64,000 bases of DNA from Streptomyces iakyrus (GTDB taxonomy: Bacteria > Actinomycetota > Actinomycetes > Streptomycetales > Streptomycetaceae), in the NCBI RefSeq assembly GCF_000717055.1, contig NZ_JNXI01000002.1, forward strand, positions 504,188-568,187, written 5' to 3'. The translations under genes were made by a program, and so were the position numbers. This document shows, in pieces, positions 42,490 to 51,535 of the stretch. Under the pieces are notes generated by a model. That model worked only from the letters and a program-made list of their open reading frames with translations. It was not told the DNA's origin and did no database searches. Within the stretch, counting starts at the first letter, position 1; the number at the start of each line of letters is the position of its first letter.

Positions 42490-43509
42490 TCAGATCTCCC
42501 GCCAGGCCTCCAGCGCGAGCCCCGGCTCGTCCTTGCGCCGGGTGAGCAGCACGGTGCCCGTAGAGGGCGACTGGGAGGCCGCGACGACCTCCCCGTGCTC
42601 GTCGAGCGCCACCGACACCACGGCGTCCGCGGGCAGCCGGGGCCCGGACTCGGTCCACCAGGCACCGGCCGGCTCCTGCTCGGTGGGATACGCGGCGAAG
42701 GCGACCCTGCCGCTCGCCGACCGCTGCGCGAGCACGGTGCAGTCGTGCCCCTCGATCTCACACCGTACGGCGGAGACCGGGCCGGGTCCTGCGGACGTGA
42801 GGAGGGTCGCCGGCTTCTCACCGGGGCGCCAGGCGCACAGGTCCCCCGAGGTGTCGGTGAAGAAGAGGGTGGTGTGCTCGGCGGACGTGGCGAGCGCGCG
42901 CAGGGTCCCCGGGCGCACGGGCGCGTCGACGCCCTCGGTCTGCACCGGCCTCTTCCCGTCCCCCTCCTGCCGCCAGTGCAGGATTCCGCCGGGGACGGCG
43001 GCGTACAGCTCCACCAGCCCCGACTCCCCCGTCACCGCGGCCAACTCGCCCTCGACGTCGTGCCCTTCGAGGTTCTGCCAGGAGCTCCAGCCACCCTTGA
43101 CCTTCTGGTTGCGCAGGCTGACCCCGCCGTTGCCGTTCCGGACGAAGACGTAGCCGCGCCCCACGCCGTCGACGGCGACGGCCGGCGGGCCCGTCCGGTC
43201 GCCCTTCTGGTCCGGGTGCCCGATCGGGACCCAGTCCAGGGCCGCGAGCCCGGGCCGGAAGTGCGTGGAGTGCACGAGCCCCGACTCCCCGGGCACGGTG
43301 GGCCGCCACGCGGCCAGGTGGGCGTACCCGTCCCGGCCCTGACCGAGCGCCGCGCCCGGGTGCAGCTTCTGGCTGCCGCCGACGGGGCGGGGGACGTCCT
43401 CCCAGGGGCCGGCGGGGCCGCGTTCCGCACGGCACAGGACGGCGTCGCCGGAGGGCAGGTAGACGGTGAGGCGGCCGTCGCGGCCGCGGATGAGCCAGTC
43501 GCCGTTCAC
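42490..43509 (-). CDS. Hypothetical beta-propeller-like protein
   Basis: The 339-residue protein shows repeated short beta-strand units of the kind VxLRNQKVKGGWSSWQNLEG, GGILHWRQEGDGK and GDLCAWRPGEK. These resemble tectonin/PLL-type or sialidase-like propellers. There is no signal peptide or membrane helix, so it appears cytosolic unless exported another way. The family could not be named. The GTG start at 43509 has a weak ribosome binding site. It lies upstream of, and in the same direction as, the polysaccharide dehydrogenase operon, but is separated from it by a hairpin. Confidence 0.55.
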   Translation of the reverse strand: MNGDWLIRGRDGRLTVYLPSGDAVLCRAERGPAGPWEDVPRPVGGSQKLHPGAALGQGRDGYAHLAAWRPTVPGESGLVHSTHFRPGLAALDWVPIGHPDQKGDRTGPPAVAVDGVGRGYVFVRNGNGGVSLRNQKVKGGWSSWQNLEGHDVEGELAAVTGESGLVELYAAVPGGILHWRQEGDGKRPVQTEGVDAPVRPGTLRALATSAEHTTLFFTDTSGDLCAWRPGEKPATLLTSAGPGPVSAVRCEIEGHDCTVLAQRSASGRVAFAAYPTEQEPAGAWWTESGPRLPADAVVSVALDEHGEVVAASQSPSTGTVLLTRRKDEPGLALEAWREI

Positions 43510-43591
43510 CTGTTCACTTTATGCGGCCGACGGGGCCCGGCGCGCCCGCCCGGCCCCGCACGGCGCCCATCCACCGTGCGACCCTGGCCAC

Positions 43592-43963
43592 ATGAACGCC
43601 CACACGCCTGTCCTGGTCGTCGTCGACGCGGCGAACGTCGTCGGGTCGGTGCCGGACGGCTGGTGGCGGGACCGCCGGGGTGCGGCGGAACGGCTGCGGG
43701 ACCGGTTGGCGTCGGAGGGGGTCCCCGCCGTCTCCGGCCCGGTGGAGATCGTCCTGGTGGTGGAGGGGGCGGCGCGGGGAGTGGAGTCCGTGCCGGGGGT
43801 GCGGGTGTCGTCCGCCGCGGGCAGCGGAGACGACCACATCGTCGAGGTGGTGGCGTCGGCCGGTGACCGTTCGGTCCTGGTGGTCACGGCGGACCGGGAG
43901 CTGCGGAGGCGGGTCGGGGAGCTGGGGGCGGAGGTGACGGGGCCGCGGTCTGTTCGTCCGTAG
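43592..43963 (+). CDS. NYN/PIN-like domain protein (123 aa)
   Basis: The protein begins VLVVVDAANVVGSVPDGWWRDRRGAAERLRDRLASEGV, continues with PVEIVLVVEGAARGVE, and ends with GSGDDHIVEVVASAGDRSVLVVTADRELRRRVGELGAEVTGP. This is the NYN/PIN-type nuclease arrangement with acidic residues at DAAN, GDD and TADREL, so a small RNase is possible. The whole domain is present in a minimal form. The ATG at 43592 is used. The substrate and partner are unknown. Confidence 0.72.
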   Translation: MNAHTPVLVVVDAANVVGSVPDGWWRDRRGAAERLRDRLASEGVPAVSGPVEIVLVVEGAARGVESVPGVRVSSAAGSGDDHIVEVVASAGDRSVLVVTADRELRRRVGELGAEVTGPRSVRP

Positions 43964-43999
43964 GTACTCGGCGAGGGGGCTGAGGTCGGGTGGGTTCGC

Positions 44000-44250
44000 A
44001 GCCCGGCGGAGCGGGGTGCCTCCCCCAAGCTCTCGGCTTCGCTCTAGCAGGGGGACCCCCACGCCCACCCGTGCCGCCCCAGGCGGCACGCATGCCCGCA
44101 GCCAGGACAGAGCGCGCCCGCACCCGCCGTCCTACGCAAGGGGACGTGTCGGGGGTGTCCGCCCGCAGCGGTTGGCGCGTCAACGCCAGTCAGTCGGCGT
44201 CCGACCCCATCGCGCCGTTCCGAGGACGGACACCCCCCGGCGCGGCCTCG
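44000..44250 (-). repeat. R1 repeat, copy A (about 250 bp)
   Basis: The reverse complement of this stretch matches 52962-53217 over its full length, at roughly 85% by eye. Shared blocks are GGGGTGTCCGTCCTCGGAAC, GACTGACTGGCGT, GACGCGCCAACCGCT, GACACGTCCCCTTGCGT, GCGGGCATGCGTGCCGC and, at the end, GAGCGAAGCCGAGAGCTTGG. It fills the 312-base gap between the NYN gene and the convergent permease gene, where no gene is seen. The same end block is inserted in ppk2. Short ORFs inside it are GC-rich chance frames. Confidence 0.88.
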
Positions 44251-44275
44251 GGCCACCCCCACGCGAAGGCGGAGC

Positions 44276-45790
44276 CTAAGCCCTGCCGCCGCCCGCGCTC
44301 GGCTGCTCCTCCCCCACCTCGCCGCGCGCCAGGCGGCTGTGCGTGCGTCCGTACAGGAAGTAGACGAGGAAGCCGGCCGCCATCCAGATGGCGAAGCGGA
44401 CCCACGTCTCGGCGGGAAGGTTGATCATCAGCCACAGGGAAGCGCAGACCGACAGGATCGGGATCACCGGCACCCACGGGGTGCGGAAGGCCCGGGGCAG
44501 GTCGGGGCGGGACTTGCGGAGGATGATCACGCCGATGGCGACGACCACGAAGGCGAACAGCGTGCCGATGTTCACCAGGGCGGCGAGCTCGGTCAGCGGC
44601 GTGAACCCGGCGAGGACGGCGATGATCACGCCGAGCAGGATGGTCGGCCGGTGCGGCGTCTTGAATCGCGGGTGGACGCGCGAGAAGAACCGCGGCAGCA
44701 GTCCGTCCCGGCTCATCGCGAAGAACACCCGGGTCTGGCCGAGCAGCAGGATCATGCAGACCGTGGTCAGGCCGACCGCGGCGCCGAAGCTGATGAAGCC
44801 CGCGAACCACGGATGCCCCGTCGCCTTGAACGCGTCGGCCAGCGGCGCGTCGACGGACAGCTCGCTGTAGTGCTGCATGCCGGTGACGACGATCGACACG
44901 AGGACGTACAGCGTGGTGCAAATTGCGAGGGAGCCGAGGATGCCGCGGGGCATGTCACGCTGGGGGTTCTTGGTCTCCTCGGCGGCCGTGGCCACCACGT
45001 CGAAGCCGATGAAGGCGAAGAACACGACCGAGGCGGCGGTGAAGATGCCCATCACGCCGAAGTTGGAAGGAGCCCAGCCGAACATGAGCTGGATCAGCGG
45101 GGAGTCGAGACTCGCCCCGGCCTCCACGGGCTGCTCCTTCGGGATGAAGGGGTCGTAGTTGTCACCCTTGACGAGGAACGCACCCGCGATGATCACGACG
45201 AGGACGACCGTCACCTTGATGGCGACGACCAGCGACGTGATCCGCGCGGACAGCTTCATGCCGAGCACGAGGATGCCGGTGAGGACGAGGACCAGCGCGG
45301 CGGCGAGGATGTCGAAGCCGAAGGCGTCGGCGCCCTCCCGGCTCCCCAGGCCCGCGGGCATCGTCCAGCCCGCGTTGTCCATGAGCGACTGGATGTAGCC
45401 GGACCAGCCGACGGCCACCACCGCCGTACCGAGCGCGAACTCCAGGACGAGGTCCCAGCCGATGATCCAGGCGGGCAGTTCACCGAGGGAGGCGTAGGAG
45501 AACGTGTAGGCGGACCCGGCGACCGGGACCGTGGACGCGAACTCGGCGTAACAGAGGGCGGCCAGGGCGCACGCGACGCCGGCCGCCACGAAGGCCAGAG
45601 CCGTCGCGGGCCCGGCGTTGTCCTTGGCGACCGTGCCGGTGAGTACGAAGATGCCGGTACCGATGATCACACCGACGCCGAAGACGGTCAGATCCAGCGC
45701 TGACAAGGACTTCTTGAGCGCGTGCTCTGGCTCCTCGGTGTCGAGGATGGACTGCTCGACCTTCTTCGTCCGGAAGAGGGTACTGCTCAC
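44276..45790 (-). CDS. APC-family amino acid permease (cationic amino acid transporter type)
   Basis: The 504-residue permease has 12 predicted helices and typical APC segments: SALDLTVFGVGVIIGTGIFVLTGTVAKDNAGPATALAFV, YAEFASTVPVAGSAYTFSYASLGELPAWIIGWDLVLEF and FFAFIGFDVVATAAEETKNPQRDMPRGI. These match the CAT (SLC7A1-like) branch, so uptake of Lys/Arg or other amino acids is likely. GTG 45790 (VSSTLFRTKK) is preceded by GGGAGG; a start at 45841 would lack this. It is flanked by the strong terminator at 45873 and the R1 repeat. Confidence 0.85.
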   Translation of the reverse strand: MSSTLFRTKKVEQSILDTEEPEHALKKSLSALDLTVFGVGVIIGTGIFVLTGTVAKDNAGPATALAFVAAGVACALAALCYAEFASTVPVAGSAYTFSYASLGELPAWIIGWDLVLEFALGTAVVAVGWSGYIQSLMDNAGWTMPAGLGSREGADAFGFDILAAALVLVLTGILVLGMKLSARITSLVVAIKVTVVLVVIIAGAFLVKGDNYDPFIPKEQPVEAGASLDSPLIQLMFGWAPSNFGVMGIFTAASVVFFAFIGFDVVATAAEETKNPQRDMPRGILGSLAICTTLYVLVSIVVTGMQHYSELSVDAPLADAFKATGHPWFAGFISFGAAVGLTTVCMILLLGQTRVFFAMSRDGLLPRFFSRVHPRFKTPHRPTILLGVIIAVLAGFTPLTELAALVNIGTLFAFVVVAIGVIILRKSRPDLPRAFRTPWVPVIPILSVCASLWLMINLPAETWVRFAIWMAAGFLVYFLYGRTHSRLARGEVGEEQPSAGGGRA

Positions 45791-45872
45791 GGGGTACCTC
45801 CCACGCTTGTCGTCCTCGACATGATCGAGAGGGGGCACCATCCGTATGCCCCGGCAGGGGCGGATTCACGCC

Positions 45873-45918
45873 AATGGGCCGGTTTCACCACCCTTCACGG
45901 TGGTGAAACCGGCCCATT
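45873..45918. terminator. Strong terminator after dxs
   Basis: A perfect 20-bp stem (arms 45873-45892 and 45899-45918, inner GGCCGGTTTCACCACC) encloses the 6-base loop CTTCAC. On the minus strand it starts 8 bases after the dxs stop. It separates dxs from the permease gene downstream. Confidence 0.9.
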
Positions 45919-45926
45919 CAGCGGTG

Positions 45927-47849
45927 TCAGTCGCGCGCGGACTCCACGGCGCCCGCTGCGGACTGCTCATAGCGGCCGTCGAGCCGGGCGACCAGCCCGG
46001 TCACCTGACGGGCGATGTCCGGCGCGGTGAGCCCGATCTCGGCGAGGACCTCGGCACGCGAGGCGTGGTCGAGGAAGCGCGGCGGGATGCCGAAGTCACG
46101 CAGCGGCACATCCACACCCGCGTCACGCAGCGCCTGCGCGATCGCCGAGCCGACGCCGCCCACGCGGCTGTTGTCCTCGACGGTCACGACCACGCGGTGC
46201 TCCTCGGCGAGCGGGGCCATGGCCTCGTCGACGGGCTTGACCCAGCGCGGGTCGACGACCGTCGTGGAGATGCCCTGCTTGTCGAGCAGGCCGGCGATCT
46301 CCAGGCACATCGGCGCGAGGGCGCCGACGGAGACCAGCAGAACGTCCGGCCGGTCGGTGCCGGGCTCGCGCAGCACGTCCATGCCGCCGACGCGGCGCAC
46401 GGCCGGTACGGCGGGGCCGACGGCGCCCTTGGAGAAGCGGACCACGGTCGGCGCGTCGTCGACGGCGACGGCCTCGCGCAACTGCGCGCGCACCTGGTCG
46501 GCGTCGCGCGGCGCGGCCAGCCTCAGGCCGGGCACGACCTGGAGGATCGACATGTCCCACATGCCGTTGTGGGAAGCCCCGTCGGTGCCGGTGACCCCGG
46601 CCCGGTCGAGGACGAAGGTGACGCCGCACTTGTGCAGGGCCACGTCCATCAGCACCTGGTCGAAGGCGCGGTTGAGGAATGTGGCGTACACGGCGAACAC
46701 CGGGTGCACGCCGCCGGTGGCCAGGCCGGCCGCGGAGACGGCTCCGTGCTGCTCGGCGATGCCGACGTCGTAGACCCGCTTGGGGAAGCGTTTGGCGAAC
46801 TTGTCCAGGCCGACCGGCTGGAGCATGGCGGCCGTGATGGCGACGATGTCCTCGCGCTCCTCGCCGAGCTTGACCATCTCCTCGCCGAACACGGACGTCC
46901 AGTCGGCGCCGGAGCTGGCGATCGGCAGGCCCGTGTCGGGATGGATCTTGCCGACGGCGTGGAAGCGGTCCGCCTCGTCCTGGAGGGCCGGCTGGTAGCC
47001 GCGGCCCTTCTCGGTGAGGCAGTGCACGATGACCGGCCCGCCGAACCGCTTGGCCTTGGCGAGCGCGGACTCCAGGGCCTCCAGGTCGTGTCCGTCGATC
47101 GGTCCGACGTACTTCAGGCCGAGGTCCTCGAACATGCCCTGCGGGGCGATGAAGTCCTTCAGCCCCTTCTTCGCGCCGTGCAGGGTGTCGTAGAGCGGCC
47201 GTCCGACGACGGGAGTGCGCTCCAGGACCTCCTTGGTGCGGGCGAGGAACCGCTCGTAGCCGTCGGTGGTGCGCAGGGTCGCCAGGTGGTTGGCGAGGCC
47301 GCCGATGGTCGGGGCATAGGAGCGCTCGTTGTCGTTGACGACGATGACGAGCGGGCGGTCCTTGGCGTCGGCGATGTTGTTCAGCGCCTCCCAGGCCATG
47401 CCGCCGGTCAGCGCGCCGTCACCGATCACGGCCACGACGTGGTCGTCGCGCTCCATGATCTGGTTGGCCTTGGCGATGCCGTCGGCCCAGCCGAGGACGG
47501 TCGAGGCGTGCGAGTTCTCGATGACGTCGTGCTCGGACTCGGCCTGTGAGGGGTAGCCGGACAGGCCGCCCTTCATCTTCAGCTTCGAGAAGTCCTGGCG
47601 GCCGGTGAGCAGCTTGTGGACGTAGGACTGGTGGCCGGTGTCCCAGAGCACCTTGTCCTTGGGCGAGTCGAAGACCCGGTGCAGGGCGATGGTGAGCTCC
47701 ACCACGCCGAGGTTGGGGCCGAGGTGACCGCCGGTCTTGGAGACCGCTTCGACGAGGAAGCTGCGGATCTCCTCCGCCAGCTGGTTCAGCTCCTCCAGGT
47801 TGAGCCGGTCCAGATCGCGCGGTCCCCTGATACGGGTCAGCAGCGGCAC
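45927..47849 (-). CDS. dxs: 1-deoxy-D-xylulose-5-phosphate synthase
   Basis: The 640-residue thiamine diphosphate enzyme catalyses the first step of the MEP isoprenoid pathway from pyruvate and glyceraldehyde-3-phosphate. Seen are [48 protein letters not shown] (catalytic His), the ThDP motif [20 protein letters not shown], the transketolase pyrimidine domain [19 protein letters not shown], and the C-terminal domain. GTG 47849 follows AAGGAGG. Transcription ends at the hairpin at 45873-45918. It is monocistronic as far as can be seen. Confidence 0.96.
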   Translation of the reverse strand: MPLLTRIRGPRDLDRLNLEELNQLAEEIRSFLVEAVSKTGGHLGPNLGVVELTIALHRVFDSPKDKVLWDTGHQSYVHKLLTGRQDFSKLKMKGGLSGYPSQAESEHDVIENSHASTVLGWADGIAKANQIMERDDHVVAVIGDGALTGGMAWEALNNIADAKDRPLVIVVNDNERSYAPTIGGLANHLATLRTTDGYERFLARTKEVLERTPVVGRPLYDTLHGAKKGLKDFIAPQGMFEDLGLKYVGPIDGHDLEALESALAKAKRFGGPVIVHCLTEKGRGYQPALQDEADRFHAVGKIHPDTGLPIASSGADWTSVFGEEMVKLGEEREDIVAITAAMLQPVGLDKFAKRFPKRVYDVGIAEQHGAVSAAGLATGGVHPVFAVYATFLNRAFDQVLMDVALHKCGVTFVLDRAGVTGTDGASHNGMWDMSILQVVPGLRLAAPRDADQVRAQLREAVAVDDAPTVVRFSKGAVGPAVPAVRRVGGMDVLREPGTDRPDVLLVSVGALAPMCLEIAGLLDKQGISTTVVDPRWVKPVDEAMAPLAEEHRVVVTVEDNSRVGGVGSAIAQALRDAGVDVPLRDFGIPPRFLDHASRAEVLAEIGLTAPDIARQVTGLVARLDGRYEQSAAGAVESARD

Positions 47850-47982
47850 CCGTGCCTCCTTGCAGTAGAGCTGTTGCCGGGCTTGTCGAGTCTAATGTTC
47901 CGCCTTCGCGGGCGGCGCCGAGGCTGTGCGTCGTACGTCACGCGTTCGGCTCTACCCATGGTGCGCCACCCCTACGACACAG

Positions 47983-48015
47983 CTGTGCCCGGTACCTGAG
48001 AGGTACCGGGCACAG
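47983..48015. terminator. Terminator after xylH
   Basis: A perfect 15-bp stem (47983-47997 with 48001-48015, inner GTGCCCGGTACCT) encloses a GAG loop. On the minus strand it begins 17 bases after the xylH stop, so it ends the xylFGH transcript before the dxs promoter region. Confidence 0.88.
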
Positions 48016-48031
48016 AGGGTGTTCCCCGGCG

Positions 48032-49324
48032 CTACGCGCGCCCTGCGGTCTTCTGCGTCTTGCGGGTGACGGCGTCGATGACGACCGTGGCCAGCAGCAC
48101 ACCACCGGTGATCATGTACTGCACTGGGGAGGCGATGCCCTCCAGGGCGAGGCCGTACTGGATCGACACGATCACCAGGACACCGAGCAGCGCGTTCCAG
48201 GTGCGTCCACGGCCGCCGAACAGCGACGTGCCGCCGATGACCGCCGCGGCGATCGCGTTCATCAGCAGGTCACCGCCGCCGGCGCCCTGGTTGGCCGCCG
48301 CGATCTTGGAGGCGATGAACAGGCCGCCCACCGCAGCGAAGGTGCCGGAGATCGCGAACACCGAGATCCGGACCATCTCCACGTTGATGCCGGCCCGGCG
48401 GGACGCCTCGACACTGCCGCCGAGCGCGAACACCTTCCGGCCGTACGAGGTACGGCGCAGCACGAAGTCCGTGACCAGCAGCACCGCGATGAAGATCACC
48501 ACGGCGAGCGGCAGGCCCTTGTACTGGTTGAAGACGATGGCGACGGTGAAGGCGAGCACCGCCAGCAGCACGGTCCGCACGATGGTCTCGCTCAGCGGCC
48601 GCGACGGCACACCGGCGGCCTCGCGGCGCCGGTTGCCGAGGAAGGAGCTGAGGAAGAACCCGGCGGTCACCACCGCGGCCAGACCGTAGGCGGCGGCCAC
48701 GTCGGAGAAGTAGTAGCTGGTCAGCTGGGCCACGACCCCGTCGGGGTCGAGGTTGATGGTGCCGTTGTCGCCGAGGATCTGGAGCATGAAGCCGTTCCAG
48801 AACAGCAGACCGGCCAGCGTGACGGCGAAGGCGGGCACGCCGATCTTCGCGAAGAAGAAGCCGTGCAGCACGCCGGCGACCGTGCCGGTGAGGATGGCCA
48901 GCACGAAGGCGAGCCACTCGTTCATGCCGTTGGTGACGTTCAGCACCGCGAAACTCGCGCCCGCCACACCGGAGACCGAACCGACCGACAGGTCGATCTC
49001 GCCGAGCAGCAGCACGAACACGATGCCGACGGCGATCATGCCCGTGCCGACCATGGCGACGGACATGTCGGACAGGTTGCCCGCGGTGAGGAAGTTGGAG
49101 TTCAGGCTCGTGAAGATGAGCCAGATGATCGCCAGGCCGATGACGACCGGGATGGAGCCCAGGTCACCGGACTTCATCTTCCGCTTGAACTCGCTGACGT
49201 AGCCCTTGAGGCCCTGCTCGCGCACCAGCAGCCGGGGGTCGACCACGGTGACGGCGGCCTTGGCCGCCTCGGGGTTCTCCACGACGTGGTCGTCCGGAGC
49301 CGCGGAGGTCTTGTCGATGCTCAC
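48032..49324 (-). CDS. xylH: Xylose ABC transporter permease
   Basis: The 430-residue BPD_transp_2-type permease has about ten helices. Family segments include AGNLSDMSVAMVGTGMIAVGIVFVLLLGEIDLSVGSVSG, FAVTLAGLLFWNGFMLQILG, GRKVFALGGSVEASRRAGINVE and MNAIAAAVIGGTSLFGGRGRTWNALLGVLVI. The length and the long insert around residues 200-270 match XylH rather than the shorter RbsC. GTG 49324 follows GGAGG at 7-base spacing and overlaps the xylG stop (GTGA). It forms the membrane channel of the D-xylose importer with XylF and XylG. Confidence 0.9.
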   Translation of the reverse strand: MSIDKTSAAPDDHVVENPEAAKAAVTVVDPRLLVREQGLKGYVSEFKRKMKSGDLGSIPVVIGLAIIWLIFTSLNSNFLTAGNLSDMSVAMVGTGMIAVGIVFVLLLGEIDLSVGSVSGVAGASFAVLNVTNGMNEWLAFVLAILTGTVAGVLHGFFFAKIGVPAFAVTLAGLLFWNGFMLQILGDNGTINLDPDGVVAQLTSYYFSDVAAAYGLAAVVTAGFFLSSFLGNRRREAAGVPSRPLSETIVRTVLLAVLAFTVAIVFNQYKGLPLAVVIFIAVLLVTDFVLRRTSYGRKVFALGGSVEASRRAGINVEMVRISVFAISGTFAAVGGLFIASKIAAANQGAGGGDLLMNAIAAAVIGGTSLFGGRGRTWNALLGVLVIVSIQYGLALEGIASPVQYMITGGVLLATVVIDAVTRKTQKTAGRA

Positions 49325-50103
49325 TTGGAAACCTCCCCGTTCGTGCGCGCCGCACGGCGGGTCACGGCGTTGTCGGTGGCGCCGGTGATGGCGGAGATGA
49401 TCTCCTCCTGCGAGGTCGACTTGACCTCGAAGACGCCGTTGTTGCGGCCGAGGCGCAGCACGGCGACCTTGTCCGCGACGGCCTTCACGTCGGCCATGTT
49501 GTGGCTGATGAGGATCACGGCGTGGCCGCGCTCGCGCAGCCGCTCGACCAGGTCGAGGACCTGTGCGGTCTGCTCGACGCCGAGGGCGGCGGTGGGCTCG
49601 TCGAGGATGACCAGCTTGGGCTCGCCGAGCATGGAGCGGGCGATGGCCACGGTCTGGCGCTGACCGCCGGAGAGCGAGGCGATCGGGATGCGCACGCTGG
49701 GGATGCGGATCGACAGCGTGTCGAGCAGCTCGCGGGAGCGGCGCTCCATCTCCACCTCGTCCAGGACGCCGCGCTTGCGGATCTCCCGGCCCAGGTAGAG
49801 GTTGCCGACGACGTCGATGTTGTCGCAGAGCGCGAGGTCCTGGTAGACGGTCGCGATGCCCAGGTTCTGGGCGTCGTGCGGCTTGGTGATCTGGACGGAC
49901 CTGCCGTCCCATTCGATGACGCCCTCATCGATGGGGTGCACGCCGGCGATCGTCTTGACCAGCGTGGACTTTCCGGCTCCGTTGTCGCCGACCAGGGCGA
50001 CCACTTCACCGGCGTGGACCTCAAGCTCTACGTCGGTGAGCGCCTGAACGGCACCGAACCGCTTGGAGACCCCGCGCAACGCCAGCACGGGCGTAGCGGA
50101 CAC
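49321..50103 (-). CDS. xylG: Xylose ABC transporter ATP-binding protein
   Basis: The 260-residue ATPase has a single ABC domain: Walker A GDNGAGKSTLVKTIAG, signature LSGGQRQTVAIARSML, Walker B LVILDEPTAALGVEQT, and H-loop ILISHNMADVKAVAD. The E. coli XylG has two such domains in one chain of about 510 residues; this actinobacterial form has one and would act as a dimer. GTG 50103 is chosen because AAGGAG lies 9 bases upstream; an ATG at 50112 sits too close to it. It lies 198 bases after xylF with two hairpins between. Confidence 0.9.
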   Translation of the reverse strand: MSATPVLALRGVSKRFGAVQALTDVELEVHAGEVVALVGDNGAGKSTLVKTIAGVHPIDEGVIEWDGRSVQITKPHDAQNLGIATVYQDLALCDNIDVVGNLYLGREIRKRGVLDEVEMERRSRELLDTLSIRIPSVRIPIASLSGGQRQTVAIARSMLGEPKLVILDEPTAALGVEQTAQVLDLVERLRERGHAVILISHNMADVKAVADKVAVLRLGRNNGVFEVKSTSQEEIISAITGATDNAVTRRAARTNGEVSK

Positions 50104-50170
50104 GTGAACCATCTCCTTCGCCGCCTGACCCGGCGGGAGGTTGTGCAGAAGGGTGGGAGGAGTGATCACT

Positions 50171-50215
50171 CCGGCGCCCCGCGTAGCTTGCGGGGCTGAT
50201 GTGGCGGGGCGCCGG
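50171..50215 (-). terminator. Hairpin 2 between xylF and xylG
   Basis: A 12-bp stem, CCGGCGCCCCGC with GCGGGGCGCCGG, encloses a 21-base loop that can form a smaller inner hairpin (CCCCGC/GCGGGG). With the hairpin at 50251 it probably attenuates read-through or protects the xylF mRNA, leaving more binding protein than permease and ATPase. Confidence 0.6.
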
Positions 50216-50250
50216 AGGAACTCGGGGGCGAACCGGTCCCCGCATGGAGT

Positions 50251-50277
50251 CACGGGAGTCCGGCTCGGACTCCCGTG
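50251..50277 (-). terminator. Hairpin 1 after xylF
   Basis: A perfect 12-bp stem, CACGGGAGTCCG with CGGACTCCCGTG, encloses a GCT loop, 24 bases after the xylF stop. This is a partial terminator or mRNA-stabilising hairpin inside the xylFGH operon. Confidence 0.7.
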
Positions 50278-50301
50278 CCCCACGGGGGACTTGGCGGCTT
50301 C

Positions 50302-51414
50302 TTACTTGAGGCCGATCTTGTCGCAGGCGGCCTTGTACTTGCCCGTGCAGATCTCGTTCACGGTGTAGATGCCGTCCTTGATGACGGTGTCCTTGATGTT
50401 GTCCTTGGTCAGCGAGACGACCGGGACGAGGACGGAGGGGATGGCCTTGGTGGTCGGGCTGTCGACCTTGTCCTTGGCGATCGAGTCGAGCGACTTGCCC
50501 TGGGCGAGGGCGACGGCCATCTCGGCCGCGACGTCCGCCTCCTGCGGGTAGGGCTTGTAGACGCTCATGTACTGCTCACCGGTGACGATGCGCTGCACAC
50601 CGGCGAGTTCGGCGTCCTGGCCGGTGACCGGGATGTCGGCGATGCCGGCGGCCTTCAGGGCGGTGATGATGCCGCCCGCCATGCCGTCGTTGGCGGAGTA
50701 GACGCCGACGATCTTGTCCTTGCCGAGGGCGGAGATGGCGCCTTCCATGTTGGCGTTGGCGTTCTCCGGCTTCCACTCCTTGGTGTCGTACTCGCGGCCG
50801 ATCTTCACCTTGCCGTCGAGCACGGAGTGCGCGCCCTTCTTGAACTGGGCGGCGTTCGGGTCGGTGGAGGACCCGTTCATCATGACGATCTGGCCGTCCT
50901 TGGCCTTGTCGCCCAGGGCCTTCAGCAGGGCCTCGCCCTGGGTCTTGCCGACGGTCTCGTTGTCGAACGAGGTGTAGGCGTCGATCGGGCCCTCGGCCAG
51001 GCGGTCGTAGGCGACGACGGGGATGTCGGCGTCCTTGGCCTTCTTCACCGCGCCGGCGATCGCCTTGGAGTCGACGGCGTCCACGATCAGCACGTCGACC
51101 TTGTTCGACACCATCGTGTCGACCTGCTGGTTCTGCTTGGCGGCGTCCTGGTTGGCGTTGGCGTAGACGACCTCGCCCTTGCCGTTGGTGAGCTCCTTGA
51201 CCTTCTCCTCGATGAGGGGACGGTCGAACTTCTCGTAACGGGCGGTCGCGTTCTCGGGAAGGAGCAGGCCGACCTTGATGTCGTCGCCCTTCTTGGCGGA
51301 CCCGGTGGAGTCGGCGTTGTCGCCCGACTCCTTGGCGCTGCCACAGGCAGCAAGCGAAACAGCCATCGCACCGGCGGCAAGAGCAACAGCGGCGCGACGC
51401 ATACGCGTGTTCAC
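50302..51414 (-). CDS. xylF: Xylose-binding lipoprotein
   Basis: The 370-residue periplasmic-binding-protein-like (Peripla_BP_4) protein has a lipoprotein signal ending in the lipobox LAAC, then DDIKVGLLLPENATARYEKFDRPLIEEKVKEL, VVYANANQDAAKQNQQVDTMVSNKVDVLIVDAVDSKA, IPVVAYDRLAEGPIDAYTSFDNETVG and AGIADIPVTGQDAELAGVQRIVTGEQYMSVYKPY. These are close to XylF of D-xylose importers. It captures xylose outside the membrane. The GTG start at 51414 follows GGGAGG. ROK7B7-type regulation from the adjacent gene is expected. Confidence 0.92.
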   Translation of the reverse strand: MNTRMRRAAVALAAGAMAVSLAACGSAKESGDNADSTGSAKKGDDIKVGLLLPENATARYEKFDRPLIEEKVKELTNGKGEVVYANANQDAAKQNQQVDTMVSNKVDVLIVDAVDSKAIAGAVKKAKDADIPVVAYDRLAEGPIDAYTSFDNETVGKTQGEALLKALGDKAKDGQIVMMNGSSTDPNAAQFKKGAHSVLDGKVKIGREYDTKEWKPENANANMEGAISALGKDKIVGVYSANDGMAGGIITALKAAGIADIPVTGQDAELAGVQRIVTGEQYMSVYKPYPQEADVAAEMAVALAQGKSLDSIAKDKVDSPTTKAIPSVLVPVVSLTKDNIKDTVIKDGIYTVNEICTGKYKAACDKIGLK

Positions 51415-51511
51415 TTCAGAAACCTCCCTGACGAGGCCGCGACATTGCGGCCGAGGTGGCTGGAAGTCAACTCGGCCACACGTGCGACGTCAAGAAGTAA
51501 ATCCTTAACGA

Positions 51512-51529
51512 GATGGCAACGGTGCCATC
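51512..51529 (-). terminator. Hairpin between rok7B7 and xylF
   Basis: GATGGCA and TGCCATC form a 7-bp stem with an ACGG loop, 6 bases after the regulator's stop codon. On the minus strand it is followed by an AT-rich stretch (about 51495-51511). It may end the regulator transcript; the xylF promoter should lie between it and 51430. Confidence 0.45.
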
Positions 51530-51535
51530 CGTTCT

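Noticed and set aside
44044..44262. Short frames inside the R1 repeats with similar translations in both copies
   Set aside because: The similarity is explained by DNA identity of the repeats. The frames have no ribosome binding site and no domain.
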